Notes: a model not told the origin generated them from the sequence alone. DNA of 5,761 nucleotides from Bacteroidales bacterium UBA4243 (GCA_002396205.1 DGXB01000064.1:308-6068); one strand, 5' to 3'; shown: positions 1-5,761, numbered from the stretch's first letter. Program-made: numbers and translations.

Positions 1-519
1 ACCATCATCATCATGACGTCGAATATAGGTTCGCGCCAGCTGAAGGACTTCGGCATGGGTGTCGGCTTTGGCACACAAGCCAAGCTCAATTCGAAGAACG
101 AGTATTCGCAAAGCGTCATCGACAACGCCCTGAAACGCACCTTCGCGCCCGAATTCCTCAACCGTGTGGATGATGTGGTGATGTTCAACTCGTTGGACAA
201 GAACGACATCCAGAAGATTATCGGCATCGAGATTCGTCAGGTGGTGAAGCGCGTCGAAGAGATGGGCTACAAGATCGAGCTCACCGAGAAGGCCATGGAC
301 TTCATTGCCGAGAAGGGCTGGGACGAACAGTATGGTGCCCGTCCGCTGAAGCGTGCCGTCCAGAAATACGTGGAAGACGTGTTGGCCGAAGCCATCATCT
401 CGTCAGGTCTCCACATCGGCGACACCATCAGCATCGACCTCAGCGAAAACGGCGAGGAGACCGTCGTCAACGTCATCCCCAACGAAAGGAAAATCCTTGA
501 AGAAGCCCCAGTCGCATGA
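1..519 (+). CDS. clpC: ATP-dependent Clp protease ATPase subunit ClpC, C-terminal part (5' end outside window)
   Basis: This is the last 172 residues of a Clp/Hsp100 AAA+ unfoldase, the hexameric ring that unfolds cytosolic proteins and passes them to ClpP. The reading frame is open from base 1, so the first ATG at 13 is an internal methionine, not the start. Visible parts of the second AAA+ domain are the TIIIMTSN strand with the sensor-1 asparagine, EFLNRVD with the likely arginine finger (codon 163-165), and GARPLKRAV with the sensor-2 arginine (codon 340-342), followed by the small D2 domain and a short acidic tail ending EEAPVA. Known family members are about 840 residues, so roughly 80% lies to the left. 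The phrase TSNIGSRQLKDFGMGVGF fits Bacteroidetes ClpC better than ClpB. The Walker motifs and ClpP-docking loop are outside the window, so ClpP partnership is inferred. The stop overlaps the next start by four bases (ATGA), suggesting translational coupling. Confidence 0.9.
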   Translation, partial: TIIIMTSNIGSRQLKDFGMGVGFGTQAKLNSKNEYSQSVIDNALKRTFAPEFLNRVDDVVMFNSLDKNDIQKIIGIEIRQVVKRVEEMGYKIELTEKAMDFIAEKGWDEQYGARPLKRAVQKYVEDVLAEAIISSGLHIGDTISIDLSENGEETVVNVIPNERKILEEAPVA

Positions 520-1991
520 ACTACGACTTCAAGAAACATATCAGCAGCAAGATCTTTAAGGTGATTGCCTACGCCTCGAAGGAGTTGGGCTACAAGAGCT
601 ATGTCATCGGCGGCTACGTGCGCGACATCCTGCTACGCCGCCCGTCGAACGACATCGACGTGGTGACGGTGGGTAGCGGCATCACCCTGGCAAAAAAGGT
701 AGCCTCCCTCCTACCCGGCCACAAGGAAGCCAAATACTACGGCGCCTTCGGCACGGCCATGATCCGTTTCGAAGGCATGGAAGTAGAGTTTGTGGGCGCA
801 AGGAAAGAATCCTACGACCGTAACAGCCGCAAGCCCGTGGTCGAAAACGGCACCCTTGACGACGACATCAGTCGCCGCGACTTCACCATCAACGCCTTGG
901 CCCTCAGCCTCAACGCAGAAGACTTCGGCACGCTCATCGACCGCTTTGGCGGCTTGGCCGACATGGAAGAGCTGACCTTGAGGACGCCATTGGATCCCGA
1001 CATCACCTACAGCGACGACCCGCTGCGCATGATGCGAGCCATCCGTTTCGCCTCTCAGCTCAAGTTCTACATCGAGTCAGAGTCGTTCGCGTCCATCAAA
1101 CGCAACGCCGAACGCATCAAGATTGTGTCGATGGAACGTGTGACCGAAGAGTTGAACAAAATCATCCTCTCGCCACGGCCTTCCATTGGCTTCAAACTGT
1201 TGGACGAGAGCGGTTTGCTGAAAATCATCTTCCCCCAATTGGCCCAACTGAAAGGCATCGAAGTGGTGCAAGGCAGAGGCCATAAGGACAACTTCCTGCA
1301 CACCCTGCAAGTCCTCGACCAAGTTGCGGAGATGAGCAATGACCTATGGCTGCGTTGGGCTGCCTTATTGCACGACATCGCCAAGCCCCAGACCAAACGT
1401 TGGGAGGACGGCACCGGCTGGACCTTCCACGGGCATGAGTTCAAAGGCTCGAAGATGGTGCCCAAGATCTTCGCCGCCATGAAGTTGCCGCTCAATGAGA
1501 AGATGAAATACGTGCAAAAGCTGGTTTTGCTCCACATGCGCCCCATCATTCTCGCCGAGGACATCGTCACCGATAGCGCGGTACGCCGCCTCCTCTTCGA
1601 GGCCGGCGACGACATCGACGACCTGATGCTGCTTTGCCATGCCGACATCACCTCGAAGAACGAAGAGAAGGTGAAGAAGTTCCACCACAATTTCGAGATT
1701 GTGCAAGAGAAACTGAAGGAAATTGAGGCGAAAGACCATCTGCGCAACTGGCAGCCACCCATCGACGGCACCGCCATCATGACGACTTTCGGCATCCCTG
1801 AAGGGCGCGAGGTCGGCGTCATCAAGAACGCCATCCGCGAGGCTATCCTCGACGGCGTGATTGGCAACAATTTCCAAGAAGCCTATGCATTTATGAAAGA
1901 AGAAGGCAAAAAGTTGGGTCTCAGCGTGGTGAAGGAAATCCAAGAGCCGATTGTGGTGGCTAATAATGGACCCGTGCCGAATAAAATGTGA
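516..1991 (+). CDS. cca: CCA tRNA nucleotidyltransferase (class II) with HD domain
   Basis: The 491-residue protein is a cytosolic nucleotidyltransferase expected to build or repair the 3' CCA end of tRNAs. The head domain comes first: GGYVRD at residues 32-37, then the metal-binding D46-I-D48. RRDFTINALAL follows at 120-130, and DDPLRMMRAIRFA at 167-179. The last block matches the EDxxR element that reads the incoming base in class II enzymes, with aspartate in place of the first glutamate. ERVTEEL (207-213) lies in the neck. The C-terminal half has an HD-type phosphohydrolase domain: H262, H286-D287 in LLHDIAK, H305/H307 in FHGHE, and D377 in CHAD. Length is normal for Bacteroidetes members of the family. 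A poly(A) polymerase of the same superfamily is the alternative; this phylum normally carries the CCA enzyme. The ATG at 516 overlaps the clpC stop and places GGYVRD at the usual distance from the N-terminus. Confidence 0.92.
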   Translation: MNYDFKKHISSKIFKVIAYASKELGYKSYVIGGYVRDILLRRPSNDIDVVTVGSGITLAKKVASLLPGHKEAKYYGAFGTAMIRFEGMEVEFVGARKESYDRNSRKPVVENGTLDDDISRRDFTINALALSLNAEDFGTLIDRFGGLADMEELTLRTPLDPDITYSDDPLRMMRAIRFASQLKFYIESESFASIKRNAERIKIVSMERVTEELNKIILSPRPSIGFKLLDESGLLKIIFPQLAQLKGIEVVQGRGHKDNFLHTLQVLDQVAEMSNDLWLRWAALLHDIAKPQTKRWEDGTGWTFHGHEFKGSKMVPKIFAAMKLPLNEKMKYVQKLVLLHMRPIILAEDIVTDSAVRRLLFEAGDDIDDLMLLCHADITSKNEEKVKKFHHNFEIVQEKLKEIEAKDHLRNWQPPIDGTAIMTTFGIPEGREVGVIKNAIREAILDGVIGNNFQEAYAFMKEEGKKLGLSVVKEIQEPIVVANNGPVPNKM

Positions 1992-1992
1992 A

Positions 1993-3018
1993 ATGGATAA
2001 TGGCATAAACCATATAAATCGGCCCTTCGACGAGCTCAGGGACCTTGGCCTTATGAAAAGCGAAGGGTCCCTGAGCCTGTCGAAGGGCCCGTACCCTATT
2101 AATAACAAAACGCTGATAGTAATTGCTGGCCCCACCGCCTCCGGCAAGACCGCATTCGCCATCAAGGTGGCCAAAGCCTTGAACACCGTCATCCTTTCTG
2201 CCGACAGTAGGCAGTTCTACAAGGAGATGAGCATCGGCACGGCGGCCCCGACCGAGGAAGAGATGAGCCAAGCCAAACATTATTTCGTGCACCACATCAG
2301 CATCGAGGACAAATACGACGTGGCCGACTACGAGCGCGATGCCATCCAACTCTTAAATGAACTATTCAAGACCCACGATGCCGTTGTTTTGACAGGTGGC
2401 TCAGGCCTTTTCATCGACGCGGTTTGCAACGGCATCGACACCATGCCTGACGTGGAGCCAGAAATAAGGGAAAAAGTCGAAAAAATATTGGCAGAAAGCG
2501 GACTGAAAGTCTTGCAAGATGAAGTGCAACGCCTTGACCCAGAGTATTTCGCCACCGTCGACCAACAAAACCCACGCCGTCTGCAAAGGGCTTTGGAGGT
2601 ATGTTACCAAACGGGAAAACCATTCTCGTCGTTCCGCAGTGGCGAAACGGTCAAGCGCGACTTCGACATAAAGAAATACGCTTTGCTTTGGGACCGTCAG
2701 GCGCTCATCGAGCGCATTGACAAAAGGGTTGACATGATGATGGAGCAAGGCTTGTTGGAAGAAGCCAAGTCGCTCTATCCAAAACGCCACCTAAATGCGC
2801 TCAACACGGTGGGCTACAAGGAGTTGTTCGCCTATTTCGACGGAGATTGCACCCTCAACGAAGCCGTGGAACAAATCAAAATCCACACGCGGCAATATGC
2901 CAAACGGCAGATGACGTGGTTGAGGAAAGACACAAGTTATCAATGGATTATGCCGGAAGATTTCGATAATACCGTATCAGCCCTTCGGCAGGCGATGCCA
3001 TCACCTCGCCCAATGTGA
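1993..3018 (+). CDS. miaA: tRNA dimethylallyltransferase MiaA, with unusual N-terminal extension
   Basis: MiaA transfers a dimethylallyl group to N6 of A37 in tRNAs that read codons starting with U. Numbered from 1993 (342 residues), it shows the P-loop GPTASGKT at 46-53, SADSRQFY at 69-76, and GGSGLF at 135-140. Further on come NPRRLQRALEV, the LNTVGYKEL segment, and KRQMTWLRKD near the end. The recognisable domain begins about residue 37 (INNKTLIVIAG), so a normal family member of about 305 residues would start there. Here residues 10-33 are encoded by the inverted repeat at 2021-2089. I chose ATG 1993 because it lies one base after the cca stop, fitting coupled translation. ATG 1951 would run 41 bases into cca, and ATG 2053 sits in the repeat loop. 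No ATG is closer to the P-loop. The last 23 residues overlap the kinase gene on the other strand, and roughly the last 17 look like read-through of its antisense strand. Function is secure; the start is not. Confidence 0.9.
   Translation: MDNGINHINRPFDELRDLGLMKSEGSLSLSKGPYPINNKTLIVIAGPTASGKTAFAIKVAKALNTVILSADSRQFYKEMSIGTAAPTEEEMSQAKHYFVHHISIEDKYDVADYERDAIQLLNELFKTHDAVVLTGGSGLFIDAVCNGIDTMPDVEPEIREKVEKILAESGLKVLQDEVQRLDPEYFATVDQQNPRRLQRALEVCYQTGKPFSSFRSGETVKRDFDIKKYALLWDRQALIERIDKRVDMMMEQGLLEEAKSLYPKRHLNALNTVGYKELFAYFDGDCTLNEAVEQIKIHTRQYAKRQMTWLRKDTSYQWIMPEDFDNTVSALRQAMPSPRPM
2021..2089. repeat. REP-like inverted repeat at the 5' end of miaA
   Basis: The left arm is 2021-2044 and the right arm 2066-2089, 24 bases each with 22 pairing positions and a 21-base loop (2045-2065). 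The two mismatches are adjacent, at the arm centre (GA at 2032-2033 against the complement AG). The core words are CCCTTCGACGAGCTCAGG and CCTGAGCCTGTCGAAGGG. I recall this type of word as a widespread dispersed intergenic palindrome in several bacterial phyla, but no search was possible. It separates cca from the conserved part of MiaA, is open in the MiaA frame, and contains the in-frame ATG 2053 in its loop. There is no T-run after it, so it is not a classic terminator. As RNA it would form a very stable hairpin. Confidence 0.85.
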
Positions 3019-3793
3019 GACCATTTTCGTCCAAACAGTCTTTCAAGATCCCTTGGAAATGATGTGCAACAGAACCTATAAAACTGATTTTTAGCATTTT
3101 GCAATCAGAAAAACGAAACACAAAAGCCTCCAGAAAAGCCTGGAAACAGTTTTTCACCAAATCGTGGATGAAAGGATGATGCTGGTTTTCGCCGGCAAAC
3201 ATAGCAAAAGAGGCCAAAAACCTTGATGGTTGTTCGCCGTGATAGAGTTCGTCAATGAAAACCTTCAGTTCCAGATGATATTGGTTTTCAAACGCTTGGT
3301 GCAATTCATTGGGCATGAAGCCATAGAAATAAGCCCTCACCACTTCCCTACCGATGTGCATCCCGCTGCCTTCGTCGCCAACGAGATAGCCCAACGAGAC
3401 CGCCCTTTCAACGATGTTTTCTCCATCGTAAACGCATGAATTTGACCCTGTTCCAAGGATACAAGCAATGCCTTTCCCATGGCCAAGCAAAGCGTGGCAG
3501 GCGGCCATCAGGTCGTGAGTGACGGTGATTTGGGCTTGGGGAAATTGGCGATGAAACACCTCATTTATCAATTGGCAATTCTGTTCGTTGCCGCAGCCCG
3601 TGCCGTAATAATGAATGGAAAGGATATCCTTCGGTAGAGACGCGCCATGGCACGTCTCTACAAGGGATTCAAGGGTTTGGATATCAGAATAATTCGGGTT
3701 GAATCCTTTGGTCACGAAATGGGCCTTGACCTCTTGGCCGTCCAAGAGAATCCATCCCATTTTCGTCGATCCGCTGTCGATGATTAATTTCAT
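2948..3793 (-). CDS. BadF/BadG/BcrA/BcrD-type ATPase, probable N-acetylglucosamine (amino sugar) kinase
   Basis: This 281-residue protein belongs to the actin-like ATPase (ASKHA) fold, with the normal length of the Bacteroidales family annotated as N-acetylglucosamine kinase or BadF-type ATPase. Visible motifs are the phosphate-1 loop DSGSTKMGW (6-14), YYGTGCG (62-68), and THDLMAACHALLG (92-104), where D94 is the probable catalytic base. The phosphate-2/adenosine motifs are ILGTGSNS (112-119) and GDEGSGMHIG (139-148), and FIGSVAHHF (238-246) is near the C-terminus. It probably phosphorylates an amino sugar in the cytosol using ATP, but substrate cannot be read from the motifs. Residues 45-53 (VETCHGASL) are encoded by the palindrome at 3634-3661, in a variable stretch between GFNPNYSD and the HYYGTGC strand. 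The ATG overlaps the DUF2442 stop by four bases. The 3' end overlaps miaA convergently by 71 bases, yet its own tail (GEVMASPAEGLIRYY) looks like genuine family sequence. Confidence 0.87.
   Translation of the reverse strand: MKLIIDSGSTKMGWILLDGQEVKAHFVTKGFNPNYSDIQTLESLVETCHGASLPKDILSIHYYGTGCGNEQNCQLINEVFHRQFPQAQITVTHDLMAACHALLGHGKGIACILGTGSNSCVYDGENIVERAVSLGYLVGDEGSGMHIGREVVRAYFYGFMPNELHQAFENQYHLELKVFIDELYHGEQPSRFLASFAMFAGENQHHPFIHDLVKNCFQAFLEAFVFRFSDCKMLKISFIGSVAHHFQGILKDCLDENGLTLGEVMASPAEGLIRYYRNLPA
3634..3661. repeat. 28-bp palindromic element inside the kinase gene
   Basis: The two 14-base halves begin GTAGAGACG on each strand and meet at a central CCATGG. Thirteen of 14 positions pair; the only exception is C3643 against A3652. 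The stem can be extended outward by CCTT (3628-3631) pairing with AAGG (3662-3665) across a two-base bulge at 3632-3633. I recall GTAGAGACG...CGTCTCTAC palindromes as dispersed repeats in several phyla, including Bacteroidetes, but this is recollection, not a search. Here the element lies wholly within a coding region and supplies nine codons in frame without a stop. Confidence 0.8.
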
Positions 3794-4047
3794 GCCGTCA
3801 CAGCTTCACCAGGGTTACGTTTGATTAGTAGGGGATAACGCTCGGGGTGACGGAGGCTGTCAATTTCAAGGTCAACGTCCAAAGCGGGCCATTCAACTGC
3901 CTCGGCACCACTCATTTGAACATTCAAAACATCCTTGATTGAGGCATCGCGCATCCAAGGAATGCGATTATACGACAAGAAGAAATCCTGTCCGCCAACG
4001 CTAATCATAATTCCTTGAGCATTAATCATCAAGACGCTTACCGACAT
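3790..4047 (-). CDS. DUF2442 domain-containing protein
   Basis: This small protein (85 residues from the chosen start) resembles DUF2442 proteins, whose function is not established. It has an N-terminal beta-hairpin-like stretch (SVLMINAQGIMISVGGQDFFLSY), then a segment around PWMRDASIKDVLNVQ, and the typical end EAVEWPALDVDLEIDSLRHPERYPLL, comparable to the family's 'W..LD.DLS...L' pattern. Three in-frame starts are possible: 4080 (96 residues, 59-base overlap with the DUF4160 gene), 4047 (26-base overlap) and 4029 (8-base overlap). I chose 4047 because it puts the first strand at the usual distance from the N-terminus, but none has a convincing ribosome site. The stop overlaps the kinase start by four bases. 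Family members commonly sit next to DUF4160 genes, as here. A regulatory or antitoxin-like role is only a guess, and no DNA-binding helix-turn-helix is visible. Confidence 0.75.
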   Translation of the reverse strand: MSVSVLMINAQGIMISVGGQDFFLSYNRIPWMRDASIKDVLNVQMSGAEAVEWPALDVDLEIDSLRHPERYPLLIKRNPGEAVTA

Positions 4048-4273
4048 GCTGTTTGTATTGCTCTTTGAATCGTTCTGCATTTCTTTCTACTATTTTCCTT
4101 ATCGTGTTCAGTTCATGCTCAGAAAACCCAGAGTTTTTTGCAAGCTCAACTTGAGGTTCAAGCCAAAACTTTGCCTCTTGTCTTTCATGGACAACATGAA
4201 TATGCATTCGCTCTTCTTCATTGGAGAAGATTTTGAAAACATAGCCGCTTTCTCTGCTAAAAACCGGGCTCAT
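4022..4273 (-). CDS. DUF4160 domain-containing protein
   Basis: This 83-residue protein matches the DUF4160 pattern along its whole length: MSPVF at the start, EEERMHIHV (19-27) with the HxHV motif, EAKFWLEPQVELA (33-45), then GFSEHELNTIRKIVERNAERF (49-69), a predicted basic C-terminal helix. The family's molecular function is not known. The two histidines H24 and H26 plus H29 are suggestive of an active or metal site, but that is inference. The frame stays open upstream to 4768, which would give 248 residues. I reject that because the extra part is antisense to speA and MSPVF is the family's normal N-terminus. It is the first gene of the minus-strand unit and overlaps DUF2442. Its sequence is notably AT-rich: by hand count 69 of 180 bases in 4081-4260 are G or C, against 75 of 120 in two speA samples. 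Confidence 0.82.
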   Translation of the reverse strand: MSPVFSRESGYVFKIFSNEEERMHIHVVHERQEAKFWLEPQVELAKNSGFSEHELNTIRKIVERNAERFKEQYKQHVGKRLDD

Positions 4274-4289
4274 TTGCTTTATTTTGATG

Positions 4290-4297
4290 CAAAAATA
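4290..4297 (-). promoter_or_regulatory. Possible Bacteroidetes -7 box for the DUF4160-DUF2442-kinase unit
   Basis: Read on the minus strand the sequence is TATTTTTG, an exact match to the TAnnTTTG consensus known for the Bacteroidetes primary sigma factor. It ends 16 bases before the DUF4160 ATG, so the leader would be very short. The expected TTTG -33 element at 19-21 bases upstream is not present; a TTTG lies only 11 bases away. In an AT-rich gap such a match can occur by chance. Confidence 0.35.
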
Positions 4298-4339
4298 GAC
4301 ATTATTTACAAAATGGCAGCTCATAAACAGACTTTTTCT

Positions 4340-4347
4340 TAGTTTTG
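4340..4347 (+). promoter_or_regulatory. Possible Bacteroidetes -7 box for speA
   Basis: TAGTTTTG matches TAnnTTTG exactly and lies 31 bases before the speA ATG, giving a leader of about 25 bases, a reasonable position. No TTTG -33 element is found at the usual spacing. The leader up to the start (CAAACAAGTAAGAAAA) is A-rich with no strong Shine-Dalgarno sequence, which is common in this phylum. Confidence 0.42.
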
Positions 4348-4378
4348 CAGCCCAAAACACTGCAAACAAGTAAGAAAA

Positions 4379-5761
4379 ATGAGAAAATGGCGCATTGAAG
4401 ACTCCGAAGACCTTTACAACGTGAAAGGCTGGGGAGGTAATTACTTTTCCATCAACGAGAAAGGCCACATGACGGTCACGCCGAAAGAAGGCTGTGCCTC
4501 GGTCGACCTTCCGGAACTTGTTGACGAACTGTCGCTTAGGGACGTTTCGGCACCCATGCTGATTCGTTTCCCCGACATCTTGGACGACCGTATCAACAAG
4601 ATCGACTCCTGCTTCAAAGAGGCTGCCAAGGAATATGAGTTCCACGGCCAGAACTTCGTGGTGATGCCCATCAAGGTGAACCAGATGCGCCCCGTGGTCG
4701 AAGAGATCGTGAGCCACGGCAAGAAGTGCAACATCGGCCTCGAAGCCGGCTCGAAGCCTGAGCTTCATGCCATCATCGCCCTCGGCACCGATTCCGACTC
4801 GCTCATCGTTTGCAACGGCTACAAGGACGAGGAGTTCATCGAACTCGCCTTGCTTGCCCAGAAGATGGGCCGCAAGATCATCATCGTCATCGAGAAACTC
4901 AACGAGCTGAAGACCACGGCAAAGATTGCCAAACGGCTGAAAGTCACGCCGAATTTAGGTGTGCGCATCAAGTTGGCCAGCTCAGGCGCGGGCAAGTGGG
5001 AAGAATCGGGCGGCGACGGCAGCAAATTCGGCCTCACCTCGTCGGAGCTGCTGGAAGCCTTGGATTTCCTTGACGACCACGACATGAAGGACTGTCTGAA
5101 GCTCGTCCACTACCACATCGGTAGCCAAGTCAGCAAAATCAAGAAAATCAACGTCGCCCTGCGCGAGGCGGCACAGTTTTACGTGCAGCTTTACAAGATG
5201 GGCTACCATATCGAATACGTCGACATGGGCGGCGGCCTCGGCGTCGACTACGACGGCACCAGCTCAAGCAGCGCCAGCTCGGTCAACTACAGCATCCAGG
5301 AATACGCTAACAACGCCATCTACACCATTGTGGATGCCTGCGACAAGAACGAACTCCCCCACCCCAACGTCATCTGCGAGTCGGGCCGCGCCCTCACGGC
5401 GCACCACTCGGTCCTGATTTTCGAAGTGTTGGAAAAGACCTCACTGCCCGAATGGGACGACAACGAGGAGCCTGAGGAAAACGACCACGAACTCATCAAG
5501 GAACTTTACGAGTCGTGGGACGAGCTCACCAAAAGCTCCTCGTTGGAAATCTGGCACGACGCCCAGGAGATCCGCGAAGAGGCCCTCAACCTGTTCAGCC
5601 TCGGCCTGCTCGACCTCAAGTCGCGCGCCAAGATTGAACGCTTGTTCTGGAGCATCGCCCGCGAGGTGAACCACATCGCCAACAGCCTGAAGCGCGTGCC
5701 CGAGGACTTCACCTCGTTGCCGAAGCTGCTTGCCGACAAGTACTTCTGCAACTTCTCGTTG
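4379..5761 (+). CDS. speA: Biosynthetic arginine decarboxylase SpeA (3' end outside window)
   Basis: This is a PLP-dependent fold III decarboxylase that converts arginine to agmatine, the first step of the agmatine route to putrescine and spermidine. The frame is open for 461 codons to the window edge. Visible motifs are MPIKVNQ (96-102), whose K99 should hold PLP, KCNIGLEAGSKPEL (116-129), the GVRIKLASSGAGKW region (194-207), and HYHIGSQ (244-250). These are followed by YVDMGGGLGVDYDG (280-293), the phosphate-binding glycine loop, and CESGRALTAHHSVLIFEV (333-350). The edge falls in ADKYFCNFSL, so about 170 residues of the usual 630 are missing, including the conserved C-terminal cysteine/aspartate region of the active site. 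ATG 4379 is the first start after an in-frame TAG at 4340, so the N-terminus is well fixed. The gene is divergent from the DUF4160 unit across a 105-bp gap and uses strongly G/C-ending codons. Confidence 0.94.
   Translation, partial: MRKWRIEDSEDLYNVKGWGGNYFSINEKGHMTVTPKEGCASVDLPELVDELSLRDVSAPMLIRFPDILDDRINKIDSCFKEAAKEYEFHGQNFVVMPIKVNQMRPVVEEIVSHGKKCNIGLEAGSKPELHAIIALGTDSDSLIVCNGYKDEEFIELALLAQKMGRKIIIVIEKLNELKTTAKIAKRLKVTPNLGVRIKLASSGAGKWEESGGDGSKFGLTSSELLEALDFLDDHDMKDCLKLVHYHIGSQVSKIKKINVALREAAQFYVQLYKMGYHIEYVDMGGGLGVDYDGTSSSSASSVNYSIQEYANNAIYTIVDACDKNELPHPNVICESGRALTAHHSVLIFEVLEKTSLPEWDDNEEPEENDHELIKELYESWDELTKSSSLEIWHDAQEIREEALNLFSLGLLDLKSRAKIERLFWSIAREVNHIANSLKRVPEDFTSLPKLLADKYFCNFSL

Noticed and set aside
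1..18. CAT/ATC triplet run at the left edge as a microsatellite
   Set aside because: It is simply the isoleucine-rich TIIIM strand of the ClpC AAA+ domain.
1067..1870. Long minus-strand open frame (267 codons) opposite cca
   Set aside because: Serine- and arginine-rich antisense product with no recognisable motif; the plus strand encodes the full catalytic set of a CCA enzyme.
1951..1992. ATG 1951 as the miaA start
   Set aside because: It would overlap the cca end by 41 bases and add residues (MWWLIMDPC...) that are only the frame-shifted reading of the cca tail; ATG 1993 directly follows the cca stop.
2021..2089. Reading the inverted repeat as a rho-independent terminator after cca
   Set aside because: There is no T-run after the stem, a 21-base loop is large, and conserved MiaA coding sequence starts only a few bases downstream.
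1365..2192. Minus-strand open frame (275 codons) across the cca-miaA junction
   Set aside because: It runs through two convincing plus-strand genes and the inverted repeat, and shows no family signature.
3790..4273. Calling the DUF4160/DUF2442 pair a proven toxin-antitoxin system
   Set aside because: Only size, adjacency and overlap support it; no known toxin fold, nuclease motif or DNA-binding domain can be read from the sequence.
4046..4342. Plus-strand 98-codon open frame opposite the DUF4160 gene
   Set aside because: It is antisense to a recognisable DUF4160 protein. Its phenylalanine-rich product reflects the AT-rich complement, not a membrane protein.
4274..4768. Upstream extension of the DUF4160 reading frame to 248 residues
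   Set aside because: The added part is antisense to speA, and the DUF4160 family starts at the MSPVF motif encoded at 4273.

Overview
The window looks like ordinary chromosome from a member of the Bacteroidota, probably order Bacteroidales. I infer this from the Bacteroidetes-type ClpC tail, the protein-sequence style of the CCA enzyme, MiaA and SpeA, A-rich leaders instead of clear Shine-Dalgarno sites, and TAnnTTTG-type promoter boxes in the one real intergenic gap. The genus cannot be fixed from the sequence alone. Apart from one AT-rich patch around 4080-4380, the coding regions are rich in G/C-ending codons.

Layout. Left, plus strand: a tightly packed run of the 3' end of clpC (cut by the left edge), a class II CCA-adding enzyme with an HD domain (516-1991, 4-base overlap with clpC), and miaA (about 1993-3018, start one base after the previous stop). 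It combines a protein-quality-control ATPase with two tRNA maturation enzymes, one acting on the 3' CCA end and one prenylating A37. Middle, minus strand: a three-gene unit reading 4273 to 2948, DUF4160 protein, DUF2442 protein, then a BadF/BadG-type sugar kinase. Its genes overlap, and its last gene overlaps the end of miaA tail-to-tail by 71 bases. Right, plus strand: speA (arginine decarboxylase) starts at 4379, is divergent from the DUF4160 gene across a 105-bp gap, and runs off the right edge.

The most unusual things are two different palindromic repeat-like elements that are both read as protein. One is an imperfect 24+24 bp inverted repeat (2021-2089) between the cca stop and the MiaA P-loop, in frame with MiaA and containing a candidate start codon in its loop. 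The other is a 28-bp near-perfect palindrome (3634-3661) inside the kinase gene, encoding residues 45-53. The second point of interest is the small DUF4160/DUF2442 pair. It sits in AT-rich sequence and is coupled by a 4-base overlap to a metabolic kinase. I see no CRISPR array, rRNA, tRNA, transposase or phage gene. No stretch over 300 bases lacks a gene. There is no clear evidence of a new multi-gene system.
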